NCBI RefSeq assembly: GCF_003122385.1
Contig: NZ_CP029255.1
Location: forward strand, 186,001 to 250,000
Direction: 5' to 3'
DNA length: 64,000 nt
Source of the DNA: Flavobacterium crocinum
GTDB lineage: Bacteria; Bacteroidota; Bacteroidia; Flavobacteriales; Flavobacteriaceae
Shown here piece by piece: positions 17,257 to 26,566 of the stretch. The position numbers were made by a program, and so were the translations under genes. The notes beneath the pieces are model-generated. The model saw only the letters and a list, made by a program, of their open reading frames with translations, made no database searches and had not been told where the DNA came from. How positions within the stretch are numbered: the stretch's first letter is position 1; every line of letters begins with the position of its first letter.

Positions 17257-18990
17257 ATGAACAAAACAGTAAATATTAACTTAGGCGGGATGTTTTTTCA
17301 CATCGATGAAGATGCATACTTAAAATTGACACGCTACTTTGACGCTATAAAACGATCACTTAACAACTCATCTGGTCAGGATGAAATTATTAAAGACATC
17401 GAAATGCGTGTTTCTGAATTATTGTCGGAAAAACAAAAAAGCGAAAAACATGTTGTAGGACTGAAAGACGTTGATGAAGTGATTGCGGTGATGGGACAAC
17501 CGGAAGATTATAGACTGGAAGACGAAGAAAATCCAAATCAGTCTTATAATAATTATGAGCAAAGAAAGCACAAAAAATTATACCGTGATAAAGAGAAAGG
17601 TTTAATTGGGGGTGTGGCTACAGGTTTAGGACATTATTTTGGAATTGACGCAGTTTGGATTAAAATCATTTTCTTAATCTTTGTTTTTGCAGGTTTTGGA
17701 ACCGGAATTTTAGCTTATTTCGTTCTTTGGATTGTAACTCCTGAAGCAGTTACAACTACAGAAAAATTAGAAATGACAGGAGAACCGGTAACGATTTCAA
17801 ACATCGAAAAAAAAGTTCGCGAAGAAATTGATACACTTTCTGAAAAATTCAAAAATGCGGATTATGACAAAATGGGAAACCAGGTAAAGTCGGGAGCTGA
17901 GAGAATAAGTAGTTCATTTGGAGACTTTATCATGACGGTTTTTAAAATTTTCGCTAAGTTCTTAGGTGTAATTCTAATCATAAGCGGAATCTCAACTTTG
18001 ATCATGTTGTTAATCGGAGTTTTTACTCTTGGAACTAATATTTTTGTTGATTTCCCTTGGCAGAATTTTATTGAAGCAGGAAACTTTACAGAATATCCAA
18101 TCTGGTCATTTGGTTTACTAATGTTGTTTGCAGTTGGAATACCGTTCTTTTTCTTAACGCTTTTAGGATTTAAATTGTTGTCTCCAAACTTAAAATCAAT
18201 TGGAAACATTACAAAATATACACTTTTAGCAGTTTGGATTATCTCTATTGCAATTTTAGCAAGTATCGGAATTAAACAGGCAACTGAAATCTCTCATGAT
18301 AATAAAGTGATTGAAAAGAAAGCCATAACAATCAAAACAACTGATACATTGTATGTAAAGTTCAAATACAGCGATTATTACACAAAAAGTCTGAATCATT
18401 ACAGAGACTTTGAATTTGTTCAGGATTCTGCCAACAATGAATTGATCTATTCCAATGATGTTCGTTTACATGTTTTACACACAGATCAAACGGCTCCATT
18501 TATTCAGGTAGAAAAAAGTGCAAGAGGAAATTCTTTTACTAACGCTAAAAAAAGAGCAGAAAAAATCAATTATAAGTTTCAGGTTAACGGAAATCAATTA
18601 ATTTTGGATAACTATTTTCTGACAGATGTAAAAAACAAATTCAGAGGACAAGAAGTTGACATCTACTTATATCTACCAGAAGGACAACTATTTAAACCAG
18701 ATAGTTCTGTTAGAGATTATTTCAACTATGAGGATGATTTCTTTAATCTAAATTACAATGGAGATTACAATTATAAAGTAGAAGGCTCTAAAGTTAAATG
18801 TTTAAACTGTCCGGCAGAAGACAACAACAACGACGAGCATGACACTGACACTGAAGAAGTAAGTACGATTGACAATGATACTATTAAAGAAGTTTCAGTA
18901 AAAATAAATGGAAAAGAAGTTATAAACGGAAAAAAAACTAAAGGAAAACTAACCACAGATAAAAACGGAGTTGTAATCAAAATTAACTAA
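17257..18990 (+). CDS. PspC-domain membrane protein
   Basis: The 577 residues contain an N-terminal soluble region (about 1-95, including DIEMRVSELLSEKQ), a PspC domain (about 106-165; LYRDKEKGLIGGVATGLGHY and AYFVLWIVTPEA), three further membrane helices (about 225-330) and a C-terminal extracytoplasmic domain of beta type ending in an acidic NNNDEHDTDTEE stretch. PspC proteins take part in envelope stress sensing. Here the long C-terminus is typical of Bacteroidota PspC proteins. It is followed 3 bases later by a DUF2807 gene. Confidence 0.9.
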   Translation: MNKTVNINLGGMFFHIDEDAYLKLTRYFDAIKRSLNNSSGQDEIIKDIEMRVSELLSEKQKSEKHVVGLKDVDEVIAVMGQPEDYRLEDEENPNQSYNNYEQRKHKKLYRDKEKGLIGGVATGLGHYFGIDAVWIKIIFLIFVFAGFGTGILAYFVLWIVTPEAVTTTEKLEMTGEPVTISNIEKKVREEIDTLSEKFKNADYDKMGNQVKSGAERISSSFGDFIMTVFKIFAKFLGVILIISGISTLIMLLIGVFTLGTNIFVDFPWQNFIEAGNFTEYPIWSFGLLMLFAVGIPFFFLTLLGFKLLSPNLKSIGNITKYTLLAVWIISIAILASIGIKQATEISHDNKVIEKKAITIKTTDTLYVKFKYSDYYTKSLNHYRDFEFVQDSANNELIYSNDVRLHVLHTDQTAPFIQVEKSARGNSFTNAKKRAEKINYKFQVNGNQLILDNYFLTDVKNKFRGQEVDIYLYLPEGQLFKPDSSVRDYFNYEDDFFNLNYNGDYNYKVEGSKVKCLNCPAEDNNNDEHDTDTEEVSTIDNDTIKEVSVKINGKEVINGKKTKGKLTTDKNGVVIKIN

Positions 18991-18993
18991 GCC

Positions 18994-19728
18994 ATGGTCA
19001 AAATAATCATTCATATTACAAAATTTGTTATCGCAACTATAACTGCTTTATTATTTGCTTCATGTAATTTTAACATGAATGCAATTGAAGGCAGCGGTAA
19101 TGTTACAACAGAAAAAAGAACTGTTCAGGGCGATTTTACCAATATAAAGGTAAGCAACGCCATTGATGTAGTAATCGAACAAGCTGATTCTAAAGAAATC
19201 ACTGTTGAAGCCGATGATAATCTTCAAAAAGAAATTATTACTAAAGTAGAAAACGGAACATTGATTATCGAATGCAAATACCACTCTTTCCGTAATATCA
19301 CATCAAAAAAAGTAACTGTAAAAATGCCTGTTGTGGATAAGATTGAAGCTTCTAGTGCTTCATCTGTTAAAACTAATAATGTTATCGAAGGAGAAAACAT
19401 CACTTTAGAAACTTCAAGCGCAGCATCTATGAATATGAATATCGAATCGGATAAAATCTCTGTGGATTCCAGCAGTGGAAGTTCTGTAAACATTGAAGGC
19501 AAAGCTTTAAGTCTTAGCACTTCAGTTGCAAGCGGAGGAAGTATTGATGCCGGTAAATTAATAGCTAATGATATTCATGCAGAAGCTTCAAGTGGTGGAA
19601 CAGTTTCTATACGTCCAATTGTAAGTTTAAAGGCAAAGGCTTCAAGCGGTGGAAATATCAATTACAGCGGTTCTCCTAAGACTGTGGAGAAATCTGAAAG
19701 CTCTGGCGGAAATGTCAGCAAAAGCTAA
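18994..19728 (+). CDS. DUF2807 (head-GIN) lipoprotein
   Basis: A 244-residue exported protein with a lipobox-like LLFASC at residue 25, so a lipoprotein. The mature part is a DUF2807 beta-helix (GSGNVTTEKRTVQGDFTNIK, VEADDNLQKEI) with Ser/Gly-rich repeating rungs toward the C-terminus (EASSGGTVS, KASSGGNINYSG). It is the last gene of the tight DUF4870-PadR-PspC-DUF2807 run. DUF2807 proteins are thought to be surface or periplasmic; adhesin naming in databases is not well supported. Confidence 0.88.
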   Translation: MVKIIIHITKFVIATITALLFASCNFNMNAIEGSGNVTTEKRTVQGDFTNIKVSNAIDVVIEQADSKEITVEADDNLQKEIITKVENGTLIIECKYHSFRNITSKKVTVKMPVVDKIEASSASSVKTNNVIEGENITLETSSAASMNMNIESDKISVDSSSGSSVNIEGKALSLSTSVASGGSIDAGKLIANDIHAEASSGGTVSIRPIVSLKAKASSGGNINYSGSPKTVEKSESSGGNVSKS

Positions 19729-19784
19729 AACAAAGTAACTGTTAAATATAAAAGAAATCATTCATCAAAAGTGGATGATTTTTT

Positions 19785-19792
19785 TATATTTG
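19785..19792 (+). promoter_or_regulatory. Predicted -7 box of the second DUF2807 gene
   Basis: TATATTTG fits TAnnTTTG and is 22 bases before ATG 19814, giving this paralogue its own promoter. Confidence 0.5.
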
Positions 19793-19813
19793 TCAAAATC
19801 AAATCTAGAATTA

Positions 19814-20647
19814 ATGAAAAAAAGTACAGCTCTGCTTCTATTATTATTTGTCACAACATTCACTTTTGCCCAAAAAAGAGAAAAAATCAAAGGTTCTAAA
19901 ATTGTAACTACTTCCATAAAAGAAGTGGGCAGTTTTGATGCCATTGAAGTTGACGATAATCTTGAAGTTTATTTGGAACAAGGAGAAAAAAATGAAATCA
20001 AAATCGAAGCCGATGATAATTTACATGATATCATTGGAATGGATTTAAGAGAAAAAACACTTCGATTATACACCAATAAAGAATCGACAATTTTCAAAAA
20101 ACTTTCAGTTAAAGTTACTTACACTAAATCTTTAAATAAGGTTATTACCAAAAACGAAGCAATTGTTTATGCCATCCAGGAATTACAACTAGACAATATT
20201 ACAATGAATTGTCTGGACTTTTCTAAGTTATACCTAAATGTTAACGCAAAAAAATTCACTCTAATCGCAGACGACAAATCTAAAACAGAACTCAATTTAA
20301 AAGCAGAAGACGGAAGTCTACAATTGAGTAAAAATGCTACTGTTAAAACATTAGTTTCTGCTATAAAATTTAAATGTGATTTGTATCAGAGAGCTAATGC
20401 TGCAATCGAAGGTATTGCTGAAAAAGCCACCATCAGATTGGATAACAATTCAGTGTTCACAGGAACAAAATTCACCTTGAAAGACGCTAATGTTACGGCT
20501 GAAAATTATGCTGTAGGAAGTGTTTTAGTTGAAACAACACTTTCGTTAGCTGTTGGAGATAAAGCAGAAATTTCTCTTTTAGGAAGTCCGGCCATTACAC
20601 TAACTCGTTTTTCTGAAGAAGCTAAGTTATTTAAAAAGATAAAATAG
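19814..20647 (+). CDS. DUF2807 (head-GIN) periplasmic protein, paralogue of preceding gene
   Basis: ATG 19814 starts a standard signal peptide (MKKSTALLLLLFVTTFTFA, cut before QK); the longer frame upstream contains the promoter and is rejected. The 277-residue product repeats the DUF2807 pattern VGSFDAIEVDDNLEVYLEQG and IEADDNLHDII, aligned with the VEADDNL of the preceding lipoprotein, but lacks a lipobox and the SSGG rungs. The two genes look like an old duplication that diverged in anchoring. Confidence 0.85.
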   Translation: MKKSTALLLLLFVTTFTFAQKREKIKGSKIVTTSIKEVGSFDAIEVDDNLEVYLEQGEKNEIKIEADDNLHDIIGMDLREKTLRLYTNKESTIFKKLSVKVTYTKSLNKVITKNEAIVYAIQELQLDNITMNCLDFSKLYLNVNAKKFTLIADDKSKTELNLKAEDGSLQLSKNATVKTLVSAIKFKCDLYQRANAAIEGIAEKATIRLDNNSVFTGTKFTLKDANVTAENYAVGSVLVETTLSLAVGDKAEISLLGSPAITLTRFSEEAKLFKKIK

Positions 20648-20680
20648 TTTTCAGTTTTTGCTTACAGCACAAATAAAGAC

Positions 20681-20727
20681 TAAAATAAAAGCTCCGATCA
20701 TTTTTGATGATCGGAGCTTTTATTTTA
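20681..20727. terminator. Bidirectional terminator between DUF2807 gene and trxB
   Basis: The arms 20681-20700 and 20708-20727 are perfect 20-bp inverted copies (core GCTCCGATCA and TGATCGGAGC) with T-rich ends in both directions. It separates two convergent genes. Confidence 0.9.
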
Positions 20728-20780
20728 TAATTTTCAGACTGAAAACTATCCAACTGAAAACTGAACACTATAATGGTTTA

Positions 20781-21725
20781 TTATTTAGAAGCCAAATATC
20801 TTTCAGCATCCAATGCAGCCATACATCCAGTTCCTGCAGCAGTAATTGCCTGACGGTACACATGGTCTGCAGCATCACCTGCTACGAAAACACCACCAAC
20901 ATTTGTTTTAGATGTACCCGGAGTATTTACAATGTAACCAGTTTCATCAAGAGTGATGTAATCTTTGAAGATATCTGTGTTTGGTTTGTGTCCAATTGCC
21001 ACGAAGAAACCGGTTGCAGGAATTTCGATTGTTTCACCACTAGTTTTGTTTAAAGCTTTAATAGCATGAACTACATTGTTATCTCCTAAAACTTCAACAG
21101 TATCATGGTTCATTAAAATCTCGATATTTTCAGTTTTACGAACACGCTCTTCCATAATTTTAGAAGCTCTGAATTTTTCGCTTCTTACCAACATCGTTAC
21201 TTTTTTACAAAGTTTAGATAAGTAATGTGCTTCTTCACAAGCAGAATCTCCAGCTCCAACAATTACAACATCCTGATTTCTGTAGAAGAAACCATCACAA
21301 ACCGCACATGCAGAAACTCCTCCACCCATATTTAAATAGTGTTGTTCTGATGGCAATCCTAAATATTTAGCTGAAGCACCTGTAGAAATAATTACAGTTT
21401 CACAGTGCAACTCGATAGAATCATTAATCCAAACTTTATGAATATCTCCGGAAAAATCAACTTTTGTAGCCCATCCGTCACGAATATCAGCACCAAAACG
21501 TTTTGCTTGTTCTTGTAACTGAATCATCATTTCCGGACCTGTAACTCCATCAACATAACCAGGAAAGTTCTCAACTTCATTAGTTGTGGTCAACTGACCA
21601 CCAGGTTGCATTCCTTGGTATAATACTGGATTCATATTTGCTCTGGCCGCATAAATCGCCGCAGTATAGCCCGCAGGACCAGAACCTATAATAAGGCATT
21701 TAATTTTTTCAATTGTATTTGACAT
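20781..21725 (-). CDS. trxB: Thioredoxin-disulfide reductase
   Basis: The 314-residue protein starts at ATG 21725 (MSNTIEKIKCLIIGSGPAGY). It has an FAD-binding GSGPAGYTAAIYAA, the redox site CAVCDG (CxxC, about 138-141), an NADPH-binding GAGDSACEEAHYLS and the C-terminal FAD motif GVFVAGDAADHVYRQ. It reduces thioredoxin with NADPH in the cytoplasm. A TACATTTG -7 box lies on the minus strand at 21750-21757, so it is transcribed alone. Confidence 0.97.
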   Translation of the reverse strand: MSNTIEKIKCLIIGSGPAGYTAAIYAARANMNPVLYQGMQPGGQLTTTNEVENFPGYVDGVTGPEMMIQLQEQAKRFGADIRDGWATKVDFSGDIHKVWINDSIELHCETVIISTGASAKYLGLPSEQHYLNMGGGVSACAVCDGFFYRNQDVVIVGAGDSACEEAHYLSKLCKKVTMLVRSEKFRASKIMEERVRKTENIEILMNHDTVEVLGDNNVVHAIKALNKTSGETIEIPATGFFVAIGHKPNTDIFKDYITLDETGYIVNTPGTSKTNVGGVFVAGDAADHVYRQAITAAGTGCMAALDAERYLASK

Positions 21726-21749
21726 AGTATCTATAGTTTTTTTGAGTTG

Positions 21750-21757
21750 CAAATGTA
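21750..21757 (-). promoter_or_regulatory. Predicted -7 box of trxB
   Basis: CAAATGTA on the plus strand reads TACATTTG on the minus strand, a TAnnTTTG match 24 bases from ATG 21725. Confidence 0.5.
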
Positions 21758-21838
21758 AACTTTATTATAAAAAATTAGGGTTAAAATAAATCCTAAATAA
21801 CTATGTCAAAATAAGTTTTATTTATTTTCATTTTTTCC

Positions 21839-21868
21839 TTTTGTAAATGAAATTTATTTATATCTTTG
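21839..21868 (+). promoter_or_regulatory. Predicted promoter of tRNA-Pro
   Basis: TTTTG (21839-21843) and TATCTTTG (21861-21868) are spaced 17 bases apart, a good -33/-7 pair about 35 bases before the tRNA. Confidence 0.6.
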
Positions 21869-21902
21869 CATCCGCTTTCGGGCAGTATTACAAATACATC
21901 TT

Positions 21903-21977
21903 CGGGGTGTAGCGTAGCCCGGTTATCGCGCCTGCTTTGGGAGCAGGAGGCCGCAGGTTCGAATCCTGCCACCCCGA
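21903..21977 (+). tRNA. tRNA-Pro (anticodon TGG)
   Basis: Acceptor stem CGGGGTG (21903-21909) pairs with CACCCCG (21970-21976). The anticodon arm CCTGC-TTTGGGA-GCAGG gives anticodon TGG, and GGTTCGAATCC is the T loop. CCA is not encoded. Confidence 0.97.
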
Positions 21978-21978
21978 C

Positions 21979-22009
21979 AAAAGCCGAACAGAAATGTTCG
22001 GCTTTTTTG
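21979..22009 (+). terminator. Intrinsic terminator after tRNA-Pro
   Basis: AAAAGCCGAACA (21979-21990), a GAAA tetraloop and TGTTCGGCTTTT (21995-22006), then T residues. It begins 2 bases after the tRNA. Confidence 0.92.
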
Positions 22010-22052
22010 TTTTAATTCCAACTTCTATGTTTTTCGGATCAATACATAACAT

Positions 22053-22123
22053 AGCCCGTGGTTTCAACCACGGGAAACGTATCGTTATATTATAATGTAC
22101 TTCTGTGGTTGAAACCACGGGCT
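22053..22123. repeat. Nested inverted repeat (CCCGTGGTTT type)
   Basis: Arms 22053-22071 and 22105-22123 are perfect 19-bp inverted copies (AGCCCGTGGTTTCAACCAC). The left arm extends into its own hairpin, CCCGTGG-TTTCAA-CCACGGG, and the right arm contains GTGGTT-GAA-ACCAC. It lies between the tRNA terminator and the end of the beta-helix gene. Confidence 0.85.
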
Positions 22124-22147
22124 CTATTTAAAAAACCATATCTTAAT

Positions 22148-24316
22148 CTATTTATCCATTTTAATGTAAACAGGATAAGATTCATTATTTGGCAAAGTAA
22201 ATTCTTCATCATAAGGCTGAATACCTTCACCATTATTATATGAAATCACACGTTTTGCACCGGTTGCAGTACTTCCACCAGTACTGTTTATTACATTTTG
22301 GATATTACCTGGTCCTGCAAAACGGGTAATGCACATTTTTTCCAATTTTACATTTGGGCTATTAGGAGCTTCAAAACCATTTTTCTTATTCACTTTTCCA
22401 TCAGTTCCTGTAAAAACAGCATAAGATCCCATTCCAATACTACGATGTTCTTTTACTGTATTAGCCACCTTGAATGCGGCATAACCCTCAACCCTTCCAT
22501 TCTGACTACTCCAACTTGCCTGATTTGGAGCATCATATGGAGGTTCGTTCTGAAAGAAAAAAGTTCTGCCACGTTCTCCGAGCCATAAAACCTCATATTC
22601 CTGATAGTGCTCTGTAAACAATCCATATAACGTAACATCGTTTCCGGTAACTATAAGTCCGTTTTTACACCTGTCTCTTGTCCAACGTGCATCGCCACCT
22701 TTCTGCGAACCGTGATCAGCACGCCATAACCAGAAATGATCTCCAACCACATTATTACTATTAATCTGCATAGAAACCTGTATCTGAATATTCTTTGACT
22801 GAACCCCGCCTACTCTGCAGGTGATATCCGACAATAATATTGGATCTGCCGAATGATCTTTTTTTACTTCATCATTCCCAATTCTAACCTGATAAGTTGT
22901 ACTATTAAATGAATCCATAAGAAGTCCGGCAATAATAATTCCGTCTTTATCATCAGCATAAATACATCCCCACGTATTCCTTTCTGTCGGCTCCAGTGTT
23001 ACCGAAGCAATACCGGCACCAAGAAGTATAGCCTCTTTTCTGTTTACCTGAATGGGAGCATTCAATGCATAATGTCCGGGAGTGAAAAATATATTTTTAC
23101 CCGCTTTTAATGCTGCATTAATTTCCACATCTGTATCTCCTTCTTTACTAACATACCAATTGGTAAGCAAATCCTGAATCTCCCCTTTTCCCATATCCGT
23201 TGACGACCATGAAACTCCTACTCTCTCTTTCTGCCAAGCCGGAACAAAAACTTTATATTCCCCATCATCACCTATAAACAAGAAAGGTTTCTCCCTGATA
23301 ATTGGTGTAGTTGCAATTGGCGAATTGACATCATCAGCCTGGGGAGGGTTTATACAGCCCTGCCAAACCATATTATACGAACCGCCCATCGCTCCGGATC
23401 CCGAAGGAAAAACAGCATTCCTTGTGTACCATTGCTGCTGTCCTCCCCAGTTTGGCCTTGTTGAGGTATAGTGAGCATCAGCAATAAAACCTCCGCTTCC
23501 CCAAAAATTAGTATTTCCAATATCTGAAATATATTTTGAAGTACTTTCCAAAAGCATTCTTCGAGCGCTGGTGGACTGTGAAACTGTCCATGCAAAATCA
23601 CGCATTACGGCAACATTTTCGATAGAACGCCAAAAAGTACAAGTAGCATTGGCACCTCCCGAAAGATGAGGTCTGGTAAATACAGCTCCTAGTTTTACTG
23701 CTGACGGCACTTTACCTAAACCTCCAATATGAGAATAAAACCCTAATTCTATCGAATTGGCTTCGACCGAAGAAGCCGAACCTGATCCACCGGAATCATA
23801 CGTTTGATTCTTAACATTTGGTTTAAAATAATAGGCCTGTCGTTTTGTGGTCCATTCTCCATTTGCTCCTCCTAGACCAATTGCAGCAAATTGCGAATTA
23901 ATTTCATTTCTTGCTGTTTCCGCCTTTTCATATTTTCTGTCATAGAAATAAACATTGTCGCCAAAAATTTGATTTTCCAGCGAAATAATAATAGTTACAG
24001 AACTCCGGGTGATTTTATAATAGTTCTCATACTTATTTTGATTAGGTTTGTTATCTGTAAATGTAAGTCTGGAAGTGGAACCAACCTCTACAAATTCTGA
24101 TGCTAAGCGACTTCCTCCTCTTGTAATTACATAATTTCCTGAAGAACCAAAAGCTGCCCATGATAAAGTTATACTATGTTTGTTTTTGTTATAAACAATT
24201 TTACTCTCTATTTTTTCTTCCAGTTTTTTTTCATCAGAAAAATGAGGCGAAACAAAACTGCATAAAAACAGCAAAAATGCAAATGCTGTAACTGTTGAAA
24301 TCGTTTTTTTACTCAT
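22148..24316 (-). CDS. Secreted right-handed beta-helix protein, putative carbohydrate-active enzyme
   Basis: Translation starts at ATG 24316: a clear Shine-Dalgarno AAGGAG (complement of 24324-24329) sits 7 bases before it, rare in this phylum, and MSKKTISTVTAFAFLLFLC is a signal peptide. An upstream codon 60 bases away is rejected. The 722-residue product has a fibronectin-like N-terminus and then a long conserved part with NFWGSGGFIADAHY, WGGQQQWYTRNAVF, REKPFLFIGDDGEY, beta-helix rungs around LLGAGIASVTLEP and DGIIIAGLLMDSF, and GDHFWLWRADHG. From memory the same motifs occur in large secreted Streptomyces proteins with unreliable names (coagulation factor 5/8 type, adenylyl cyclase). A glycan lyase or hydrolase role is plausible but unproven. 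Confidence 0.8.
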   Translation of the reverse strand: MSKKTISTVTAFAFLLFLCSFVSPHFSDEKKLEEKIESKIVYNKNKHSITLSWAAFGSSGNYVITRGGSRLASEFVEVGSTSRLTFTDNKPNQNKYENYYKITRSSVTIIISLENQIFGDNVYFYDRKYEKAETARNEINSQFAAIGLGGANGEWTTKRQAYYFKPNVKNQTYDSGGSGSASSVEANSIELGFYSHIGGLGKVPSAVKLGAVFTRPHLSGGANATCTFWRSIENVAVMRDFAWTVSQSTSARRMLLESTSKYISDIGNTNFWGSGGFIADAHYTSTRPNWGGQQQWYTRNAVFPSGSGAMGGSYNMVWQGCINPPQADDVNSPIATTPIIREKPFLFIGDDGEYKVFVPAWQKERVGVSWSSTDMGKGEIQDLLTNWYVSKEGDTDVEINAALKAGKNIFFTPGHYALNAPIQVNRKEAILLGAGIASVTLEPTERNTWGCIYADDKDGIIIAGLLMDSFNSTTYQVRIGNDEVKKDHSADPILLSDITCRVGGVQSKNIQIQVSMQINSNNVVGDHFWLWRADHGSQKGGDARWTRDRCKNGLIVTGNDVTLYGLFTEHYQEYEVLWLGERGRTFFFQNEPPYDAPNQASWSSQNGRVEGYAAFKVANTVKEHRSIGMGSYAVFTGTDGKVNKKNGFEAPNSPNVKLEKMCITRFAGPGNIQNVINSTGGSTATGAKRVISYNNGEGIQPYDEEFTLPNNESYPVYIKMDK

Positions 24317-24890
24317 AAGAATGCTCCTTTTTGTGGTTTGATAGTTTGTAATAACAGTAATTTTAAAGAAGCCCAAAATAGGAATAATCCTGAATCTAAA
24401 AGTCCGTTTTTAGTCTCTATTTTCTCATCAAAAACTATACAAAGTCCCGCTATTTAACTTATAATAACGGAAACAGACCACATACAAGAGATTTCATACT
24501 TTTTCAAATGGGATTTTTATCTGTGATTATTTATTTTAAGAAAAAATCCACTATTCTAAGATTTATATCTAAATTGAAAAAACCGAGTTAAGAGAATCTT
24601 CTGAAAGTTTTTTTTTAAAACAAACATTAATTGCACACCAAATAGAATTTGAAATCTTCAAGCAAAAAATCAGTACAAAAAACTCTTCCAATTTTACAAA
24701 CTTGCCGGAACTGACAAAAAAACAGATACAAACAGAACGAATCTTCGTTAATATTTTCAATAGAAAACAAAATAAATTTCTGTAAACACCCACCAAACAA
24801 CGGATAACCAAACTTTCTTAAATGTTAACAAAATAGATTTTCAAAAACCATAAATAATTGTATTTTTACGGTTCAAAATTCAGAAAATAA
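24317..24890. other. 574-bp spacer between divergent beta-helix gene and parA
   Basis: AT-rich, with the Shine-Dalgarno of the beta-helix gene at its left end. No convincing ORF, hairpin or TAnnTTTG box was found; a minus-strand frame at 24569-24811 has poor protein character. Both flanking genes must have promoters here that I could not place. Confidence 0.6.
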
Positions 24891-25658
24891 ATGGGCAAAA
24901 TCATTGCTATTGCTAATCAAAAAGGAGGCGTTGGAAAGACTACTACATCAGTAAATCTTGCAGCGGCGTTAGGTGTTCTAGAAAAAAAAGTATTATTAAT
25001 TGATGCTGATCCTCAAGCCAATGCTACATCTGGTCTTGGAATTGATGTAGAAACAGTTGAAACTGGAACTTATCAAATTCTTGAGCATACCGTAACACCA
25101 AAAGAAGCCATTTTAAAATGTACAGCTCCAAACGTAGATGTGATCCCTGCTCACATTGACCTTGTTGCGATCGAAATTGAATTGGTTGACAAAGAAAACC
25201 GTGAGTATATGCTTAAAAAAGCATTAGAAGAGGCGAAACAAGAATATGATTACATCATTATCGACTGCGCGCCATCTCTTGGTTTGTTAACCCTGAATGC
25301 TTTAACTGCATCAGATTCAGTAGTTATTCCTATTCAATGTGAATATTTTGCACTTGAAGGATTAGGAAAATTATTGAACACAATTAAGAGTATTCAAAAA
25401 ATACACAATCCTGATCTTGACATCGAAGGGTTACTATTAACTATGTACGATTCAAGATTACGTTTATCTAATCAGGTTGTTGAAGAGGTTCAAAAACACT
25501 TTAACGACATGGTATTTGACACTGTAATTCAGCGAAATGTAAAATTAAGTGAAGCTCCAAGTTTTGGTGAAAGTATCATTAATTATGATGCAACCAGTAA
25601 AGGTGCTGTAAACTACATTCATTTAGCTCAGGAAATTATAAAGAAAAACAGTAAATAG
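24891..25658 (+). CDS. parA: Chromosome-partitioning ATPase ParA/Soj
   Basis: A 255-residue ParA/MinD-type ATPase with the deviant Walker A KGGVGKTTTSVNLA (residues about 11-24), Walker A' IDADPQANATSGL and a switch region IIIDCAPSLGLLTLNAL. The short N-terminus without a helix-turn-helix marks the chromosomal (Soj) type. It cooperates with ParB, whose gene starts 5 bases after its stop, to move the replication origin. It heads a run with DUF5683, dapB and lepB. Confidence 0.96.
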   Translation: MGKIIAIANQKGGVGKTTTSVNLAAALGVLEKKVLLIDADPQANATSGLGIDVETVETGTYQILEHTVTPKEAILKCTAPNVDVIPAHIDLVAIEIELVDKENREYMLKKALEEAKQEYDYIIIDCAPSLGLLTLNALTASDSVVIPIQCEYFALEGLGKLLNTIKSIQKIHNPDLDIEGLLLTMYDSRLRLSNQVVEEVQKHFNDMVFDTVIQRNVKLSEAPSFGESIINYDATSKGAVNYIHLAQEIIKKNSK

Positions 25659-25663
25659 TTTTT

Positions 25664-26566
25664 ATGACAAAAGTAATTAAAAAACAAGCCTTAGGAAGAG
25701 GATTATCTGCCTTATTAAAAGATCCGGAAAACGACATTCAATCAGTAGAAGACAAAAATGCTGATAAGGTTGTTGGAAATATCATTGAACTTGAGATAAG
25801 TGCCATTGAAATAAATCCGTTTCAGCCTAGAAGCAATTTTAATGAAGAATCTTTACGCGAATTAGCCACTTCTATTAAAGAACTTGGTGTAATTCAACCT
25901 ATTACTGTTCGTAAATTAGATTTCAATAAATATCAGTTAATCTCAGGAGAACGTCGTCTTCGTGCTTCTAAATTAGTAGGACTGGCAACTGTCCCTGCTT
26001 ATATAAGAATTGCAAACGATAACGAATCCTTGGTAATGGCACTGGTTGAAAACATTCAGCGTCATGACTTAGACCCAATTGAGATTGCACTTTCATACCA
26101 GCGTTTAATTGACGAAATCCAATTAACTCAGGAACAAATGAGTGAAAGAGTTGGAAAAAAACGTTCAACAATTGCAAATTACTTGCGTCTTTTAAAACTA
26201 GACCCAATTATTCAAACTGGTATTCGTGACGGTTTTATCAGTATGGGACACGGTCGTGCAATTATTAATATCGACGACTTAGAAGCTCAGACAGATATTT
26301 ACCAAAAAATTGTAAGTCAGAATTTATCTGTTCGTGAGACAGAAGCTTTGGTAAAAAATTATCACGAAGGTGTTCCGGCAAAAGCAGAGGGAAAACCAAA
26401 AGCAGATTCTGCATTTCAAGTGAGAGAAACTCAAAAAAATACTTTCAACGATTATTTTGGTTCGAAAGTTGATATAAAAGTCGCAGGTAACGGTAAAGGA
26501 AAAATCACAATTCCTTTCAATTCCGAGGCCGACTTTAACAGAATTATAAAATTAATAAACGGATAG
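25664..26566 (+). CDS. parB: Chromosome-partitioning protein ParB/Spo0J
   Basis: The 300-residue protein has an N-terminal basic start (KKQALGRGLSALLKD), the ParB/Srx nuclease-like CTP-binding fold (about 40-130; INPFQPRSNF, GERRLRASKLVGL, ENIQRHDLDPIEIA) and a helix-turn-helix (about 150-180; MSERVGKKRSTIANYLRLL), ending in a dimer domain. It binds parS sites and stimulates ParA. Its stop codon overlaps the GTG start of the next gene by one base. Confidence 0.96.
   Translation: MTKVIKKQALGRGLSALLKDPENDIQSVEDKNADKVVGNIIELEISAIEINPFQPRSNFNEESLRELATSIKELGVIQPITVRKLDFNKYQLISGERRLRASKLVGLATVPAYIRIANDNESLVMALVENIQRHDLDPIEIALSYQRLIDEIQLTQEQMSERVGKKRSTIANYLRLLKLDPIIQTGIRDGFISMGHGRAIINIDDLEAQTDIYQKIVSQNLSVRETEALVKNYHEGVPAKAEGKPKADSAFQVRETQKNTFNDYFGSKVDIKVAGNGKGKITIPFNSEADFNRIIKLING

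Noticed and set aside
24569..24811. 80-codon minus-strand ORF in the parA upstream spacer
   Set aside because: Low-complexity hydrophobic translation, no start signal and no family; the spacer is AT-rich and frames stay open by chance.
24891..26566. parS site near parA/parB
   Set aside because: A TGTTTCACGTGAAACA-like site would be expected near the origin, but I see only a half-site-like GTTTCACGTT in the wbqC leader (about 29519), which is explained by the local hairpin.
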